From Clostridia bacterium (GTDB lineage Bacteria; Bacillota; Clostridia; Christensenellales; DTU072): a stretch of DNA of 6,232 bases. The DNA is taken from contig JAQVME010000090.1 in the NCBI GenBank assembly GCA_028703745.1, positions 1 to 6,232 on the forward strand, given 5' to 3'. Below, piece after piece: positions 5,587 to 6,232 of this stretch (within the stretch, counting starts at the first letter, position 1; every line of letters begins with the position of its first letter). Position numbers and translations under genes: made by a program. Below the pieces are notes generated by a model that was not told the DNA's origin, did not search any database, and saw nothing but the letters and a program-made list of their open reading frames with translations.

Positions 5587-5677
5587 GGCGGAGAAGTCGG
5601 GATTCGAACCCGAGCTACGTTTCTCACGTACTACTCCCTTAGCAGGGGAGCCCCTTCGGCCTCTTGGGTACTTCTCC
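5586..5677 (-). tRNA. tRNA-Ser (anticodon GCU)
   Basis: The 92-nt minus-strand sequence folds as a class II tRNA. Acceptor arm GGAGAAG (5677-5671) pairs with CTTCTCC (5596-5590); discriminator G and an encoded CCA (5588-5586) follow. The anticodon stem CTCCC/GGGAG encloses CTGCTAA, giving anticodon GCU, which reads AGC and AGU. A long variable arm with stem TACG/CGTA is diagnostic of Ser together with this anticodon. The T arm is TCGGG-TTCGAAT-CCCGA. It has its own promoter 25 nt upstream and a hairpin terminator. Its 3' 21 nt are duplicated twice downstream. Confidence 0.97.
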
Positions 5678-5701
5678 AAACCGAAAATAATATGCTATAA
5701 G

Positions 5702-5730
5702 ATAGTAGCATATAAGCATAGGTTTGTCAA
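5702..5730 (-). promoter_or_regulatory. Sigma-70 promoter of tRNA-Ser
   Basis: On the minus strand, a perfect TTGACA (5730-5725) is followed after exactly 17 nt by TACTAT (5707-5702), preceded by TGC, an extended -10 element. Transcription would start near 5695, leaving a short 5' leader for RNase P to remove. An 8-bp inverted repeat (5690-5697 / 5706-5713) overlaps the -10; its role is unclear. Confidence 0.8.
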
Positions 5731-5810
5731 ATATTATTCCAATTATATTTTTAACAAAAGTCCGTCAGGCTCCTCTATCGGAAAGCGCCGAAAAGGAAAC
5801 GGTGTCCACT

Positions 5811-6232
5811 TTATACCAATTTCAAGCCGTATGTGCGAAACAAGGTATCCAGCTGTATTAGAAAGCCGAAAATCTGCGGCACACGCATCAACTGTCCGTA
5901 CCACGGTACTTTGAGGGCGCCGGGGTTTGCCTTCAGCTCGTCCAAAAATGTTTTATTGACAATATCACTCAGTACGCTGGTTTTGTCGGCAAGCAGGTTC
6001 TCGATCTTTTTGACTATTCTTTCGAAGAATACGGGGTTGAAGGTTTTGGGATACGGGCTTTTTTTGCGCTCGGTTATCTCTTTCGGCAAACTGCCGGCGA
6101 AAGCGGATCGCACAACGCCCTTTTCTCTGCCGTTTAGGGATTTTATTTCCCACGGCATATTGAATGCATACTCCACAAGCCTGTGGTCGCAAAACGGCAC
6201 CCTCACCTCAAGACCGCTGTACATGCTCATGC
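5811..6232 (-). CDS. asnB: Asparagine synthase (glutamine-hydrolysing), C-terminal part
   Basis: Only the last ~140 residues are in the window; the gene continues past the right edge (bases 6231-6232 are part of the codon before MSMYSGLEV). The conserved MSMYSGLEVRVPFCDHRLVEYA run belongs to the C-terminal synthetase domain, which makes beta-aspartyl-AMP and transfers ammonia to form asparagine. RKKSPYPKTFNP and VPWYGQLMRVPQ match the long Bacillus/Clostridium-type enzyme of about 610-630 residues. It ends at TAA 5811-5813 with no strong hairpin terminator; the next gene is tRNA-Ser in the same direction. The N-terminal glutaminase domain cannot be checked here. Cytoplasmic. Confidence 0.95.
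   Translation of the reverse strand, partial: MSMYSGLEVRVPFCDHRLVEYAFNMPWEIKSLNGREKGVVRSAFAGSLPKEITERKKSPYPKTFNPVFFERIVKKIENLLADKTSVLSDIVNKTFLDELKANPGALKVPWYGQLMRVPQIFGFLIQLDTLFRTYGLKLV

Larger units (their letters stand above)
5467..5606 (-). repeat. 140-bp direct repeat, copy 2, overlapping the intact tRNA-Ser 3' end
   Basis: This is the copy attached to the functional tRNA. Bases 5586-5606 are the tRNA's CCA, acceptor strand and part of the T arm; 5548-5586 is the terminator; 5467-5534 is the hairpin block. It is identical to 5251-5390 except at one base. The match stops at 5606, inside the tRNA T loop. Confidence 0.9.

Noticed and set aside
5040..5606. CRISPR array
   Set aside because: The repeats are 60-140 bp, contain tRNA and terminator sequence, number only two to three and have irregular long spacers; no cas genes are present.
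4984..5700. Overlapping plus-strand ORFs with a repeated TYKRRALRPP-type peptide
   Set aside because: They read through the terminator hairpins and the antisense strand of tRNA-Ser. Their similarity to each other only reflects the DNA repeats, and none has a convincing ribosome binding site.
5751..5810. Rho-independent terminator after asnB
   Set aside because: Only weak, mismatched stems can be drawn and the following T run is short, so a call is not justified.

Overview
The window looks like chromosomal DNA of a mid-GC Firmicute, probably an uncultured gut-type Clostridia. This is inferred from strong AGGAGG-type ribosome binding sites, GTG and TTG starts, a lipobox protein with bacterial Ig-like domains, a Bacillus/Clostridium-type asparagine synthetase and a tRNA gene that encodes its own CCA. 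Nothing fixes the genus. Every gene I can support lies on the minus strand, so the layout is described right to left, in the direction of transcription.

Right edge (6232-5586): the last ~140 codons of a glutamine-hydrolysing asparagine synthetase, then tRNA-Ser(GCU) behind a very good sigma-70 promoter and followed by a hairpin terminator. Next comes an array of partial tandem copies (5606-5040). The tRNA 3' end (T-loop to CCA) plus its terminator is repeated twice more downstream of the intact tRNA. The copies are joined by spacers that carry a long conserved hairpin. One 140-bp block occurs twice with a single mismatch at a 216-bp period, and a more diverged copy sits farther out. This array is the least conventional structure in the window.

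Centre (4957-1946): a promoter (TTGCCC-N17-TATAAT) drives a compact four-gene operon. The genes encode a PfkB-family carbohydrate kinase, a small beta-sandwich protein matching the N-terminal domain of CehA/McbA-type metallohydrolases, a PHP metallohydrolase matching the catalytic remainder of that family, and a glycerophosphodiester phosphodiesterase-like protein. The last three are tightly coupled: an 8-bp overlap with an SD inside the preceding gene, then a 3-bp gap with the SD inside the preceding stop region. The set suggests cytoplasmic breakdown of a phosphodiester or phosphorylated polyol followed by phosphorylation of the released sugar or polyol. The substrate is not visible in the sequence.

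Left (1869-1): a separate promoter, lying inside a large inverted repeat, precedes a GTG-started lipoprotein of at least 591 residues made of repeated bacterial Ig-like domains. It runs off the left edge. It is probably a surface protein and has no evident functional link to the operon.
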